From Pseudomonadota bacterium (GTDB lineage Bacteria > Pseudomonadota > Alphaproteobacteria > Parvibaculales > Parvibaculaceae): a stretch of DNA of 5,827 nt. The notes beneath the pieces are model-generated. The model made no database searches and was not told the DNA's origin. It saw only the letters and a program-made list of their open reading frames with translations. The stretch spans positions 1 to 5,827 of the forward strand of contig JAJXZC010000682.1 in NCBI GenBank assembly GCA_021780275.1. The letters run 5' to 3'. Shown in pieces: positions 4,593 through 5,827 of the stretch. A program made the position numbers and the translations under genes. Each line of letters opens with the position of its first letter. The first letter of the stretch is position 1.

Positions 4593-5684
4593 TCAGGCGG
4601 CTTCGTTCTCGTCGTCGTCGGATTCGGCCTCGACGGCGGCTTTTGCGGCCTTTTCGCCGCGACCGGAACCGCCCTGCAGAGCCGCTTCGACGCGCTGGAT
4701 CGCCGCGTCTTCGCCGATCCGCTCGACGACGGCCACTTCACGAGCCATGCGGTCGAGCGCGGCTTCATAGAGCTGACGTTCCGAATAGGACTGCTCGGGC
4801 TGGCGCTCGGAACGATAGAGATCGCGCACGACCTCCGCGATGGAGATCAGGTCGCCCGAATTGATCTTGGCTTCATATTCCTGGGCGCGGCGGCTCCACA
4901 TGGTGCGCTTGATACGGGCGCGGCCACGCAGCGTCTCGATGGCGTTGTCGACGACAGCGGCGTCGGAGAGCTTGCGCATGCCGACAGCCTGCGCCTTGTT
5001 GGTCGGAACGCGCAGCGTCATCTTCTCCTTGTCGAAGTTGATGACGAAGAGCTCAAGCTTGTGGCCGGCGACCTCCTGCTCCTCGATGTCGAGGATCTGA
5101 CCGACGCCATGCGCCGGATAAACAACGAATTCTTTCGCCTTGAACGCAGGCTTGGTCACTGGCTTTTTCTCTTCCTTACGGGGTTCAGTCTTCTCGGCGG
5201 TTTTTTCCGCAGATTTTTCGGCCGCCTTCTCGGGCGCCTTGGGCGCCGCCTTGGCGGCAGGCGCAGGCGTTTCCACCTTGTGCGGCTTCGCAGCCTCAAC
5301 CTTCGGCGCGGCAGCGGGCTTCGGGGCCTCGGGCTTCGCCTTGGCGGCGGGCGCGGCGGCAGTCAGCTTCGCGGCGGGAGCGGGTTTCTTTTCGGCAGGC
5401 TTCGCCGCGGCCTTGCTCACGGCAGGCTTGGCGGGAGCGGCTTTGGCGACCGGTTTCGCTGCTTTGGCAGCGGGCTTCGCAACCGATTTTGCGGCCGGTT
5501 TCGCAGCCGGCTTGCTGGCAGCGGGTTTGGCAGCGGCGGATTTGGAGGCGGGTTTTGCGGCCTTCGCTGCAGCCTTGGCCGGCGCGGCTTTGGGGGCGGC
5601 GGCCTTGGCAGGCTTCGCCTTGGCGGCGGGAGACTTGGCCTTCGCTGCTGTCGACTTGGGAGTCGTCTTCGCTTTGGTCGTCAT
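4593..5684 (-). CDS. carD: CarD/CdnL-family RNA polymerase-binding regulator with histone-H1-like N-terminal tail
   Basis: The 363-residue protein has three parts. Residues 1-178 are low-complexity Lys/Ala/Pro sequence (repeated AAKPAAK-like units, no Met after residue 1), shifting to mixed Glu/Lys at about 150-175; it resembles the tails of histone H1 or AlgP. Residues about 181-338 are the complete CarD domain: an N-terminal Tudor-like RNA-polymerase-interaction module (FVVYPAHGVGQI, ELFVINFDKEKMTLRVP) and the helical DNA-binding part with RTMWSRRAQEYEAKINSGD and IAEVVRDLY. Trp263 matches the conserved tryptophan that contacts the upstream edge of the -10 element in this family. The C-terminus (352-363) is acidic (ESDDDENEAA). 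Usual CarD/CdnL proteins are about 160-170 residues, so the tail doubles this one. CarD proteins stabilise open promoter complexes; extra DNA or nucleoid binding by the tail is inference. The start is set by AGGAA six bases upstream. The gene is monocistronic here and ends at the shared terminator. Confidence 0.95.
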   Translation of the reverse strand: MTTKAKTTPKSTAAKAKSPAAKAKPAKAAAPKAAPAKAAAKAAKPASKSAAAKPAASKPAAKPAAKSVAKPAAKAAKPVAKAAPAKPAVSKAAAKPAEKKPAPAAKLTAAAPAAKAKPEAPKPAAAPKVEAAKPHKVETPAPAAKAAPKAPEKAAEKSAEKTAEKTEPRKEEKKPVTKPAFKAKEFVVYPAHGVGQILDIEEQEVAGHKLELFVINFDKEKMTLRVPTNKAQAVGMRKLSDAAVVDNAIETLRGRARIKRTMWSRRAQEYEAKINSGDLISIAEVVRDLYRSERQPEQSYSERQLYEAALDRMAREVAVVERIGEDAAIQRVEAALQGGSGRGEKAAKAAVEAESDDDENEAA

Positions 5685-5690
5685 AGGTTT

Positions 5691-5695
5691 TTCCT
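5691..5695 (-). promoter_or_regulatory. Ribosome binding site of carD
   Basis: On the minus strand AGGAA is followed by six bases and then ATG (5684-5682). It supports translation from the start of the Lys/Ala/Pro tail rather than near the CarD domain. Confidence 0.7.
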
Positions 5696-5706
5696 AACCC
5701 AACGAG

Positions 5707-5727
5707 CCGGCCGGATAGCCCGGCCGG
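5707..5727. repeat. CCGGCCGG hairpin in the carD leader
   Basis: CCGGCCGG (5707-5714) recurs at 5720-5727 after ATAGC. Because the octamer is self-complementary, this is both a direct and an inverted repeat and can form a perfect 8-bp GC-only hairpin. It begins about 22 bases before the carD ATG and about 11 bases before its ribosome binding site, with no T run, so a leader structure or a protein site is likelier than a terminator. Confidence 0.55.
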
Positions 5728-5754
5728 TGTGGTCCCGTTCACGACACAGAGATC

Positions 5755-5827
5755 ATGGACCTTCGAGAAAACCAACTTCGCATCCCTCGCGCCGTCATTG
5801 ACGCCACAAGGAACCTGACCGTCCTGC
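5755..5827 (+). CDS. Possible start of a divergent gene, cut by the window edge
   Basis: The ATG at 5755 opens 24 codons (MDLRENQLRIPRAVIDATRN, then LTVL) with no stop before the window ends. Third positions become mostly G/C after the first few codons, as in real genes of this genome. The upstream AGAG (5747-5750) is only a weak ribosome binding site. I do not recognise the family. If real, it diverges from carD across a 70-base gap that contains the CCGGCCGG hairpin. A chance ORF of this length is common in GC-rich DNA. Confidence 0.35.
   Translation, partial: MDLRENQLRIPRAVIDATRNLTVL

Noticed and set aside
5061..5801. Long plus-strand Gly/Arg/Leu-rich and Ala/Gly/Phe-rich ORFs
   Set aside because: They are mirror frames of the low-complexity Lys/Ala/Pro coding sequence of carD, whose conserved CarD domain fixes the true frame and strand.
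1..5827. CRISPR array, riboswitch, insertion sequence or replication origin
   Set aside because: I saw no regularly spaced repeats with unique spacers, no recognised aptamer, no transposase and no iteron or DnaA-box cluster in this window.

Overview
The window looks like chromosomal DNA of an alphaproteobacterium, plausibly of the Hyphomicrobiales/Rhodobiaceae kind. This rests on a CarD/CdnL regulator, a Zn-peptidase lipoprotein of the alphaproteobacterial M48 type, a secreted thermonuclease-fold protein with the NFG/DFT-type C-terminal domain, and high-GC coding with strong G/C third positions on the right. No species can be assigned from this sequence alone.

Layout. (1) Bases 1 to about 1029 differ from the rest: base composition is lower in GC, a 5'-truncated phosphoribosyltransferase gene runs in from the left edge, a possible 36-codon gene overlaps its end, and a strong intrinsic terminator follows. 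Then come about 270 bases with no gene but many short direct and inverted repeats. (2) Bases 1030-1106 are a complete tRNA-Arg(CCT) gene on the minus strand. Its 3' end faces the low-GC segment, the geometry expected when an integrative element has inserted at a tRNA 3' end. I therefore read 1-1029 as the end of a genomic island or prophage remnant. (3) About 450 bases without a convincing gene (1107-1556) contain two 20-22 bp dyads just before the next operon. (4) Bases 1557-4526 are a tight plus-strand operon of three genes: an orphan NarL/LuxR-type regulator whose receiver lacks the phosphoacceptor Asp, a secreted SNase-fold protein with a substituted active site (ATGA overlap), and an M48 metalloprotease lipoprotein with a LysM-like C-terminus (4-base gap). 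(5) A bidirectional terminator (4542-4569) separates that operon from the convergent minus-strand carD gene. Its product carries about 180 residues of histone-H1-like Lys/Ala/Pro sequence before the CarD domain. (6) The right edge holds a GC-rich palindrome in the carD leader and possibly the first 24 codons of a divergent gene.

Working together: the operon pairs an apparently phosphorylation-independent regulator with two exported cell-envelope proteins, suggesting an envelope-maintenance or stress unit (inference). CarD is a global RNA-polymerase-binding factor, and its tail would add non-specific DNA or nucleoid binding (inference). The best candidates for something not well described are the H1-tailed CarD and the degenerate-regulator / degenerate-nuclease / protease operon.
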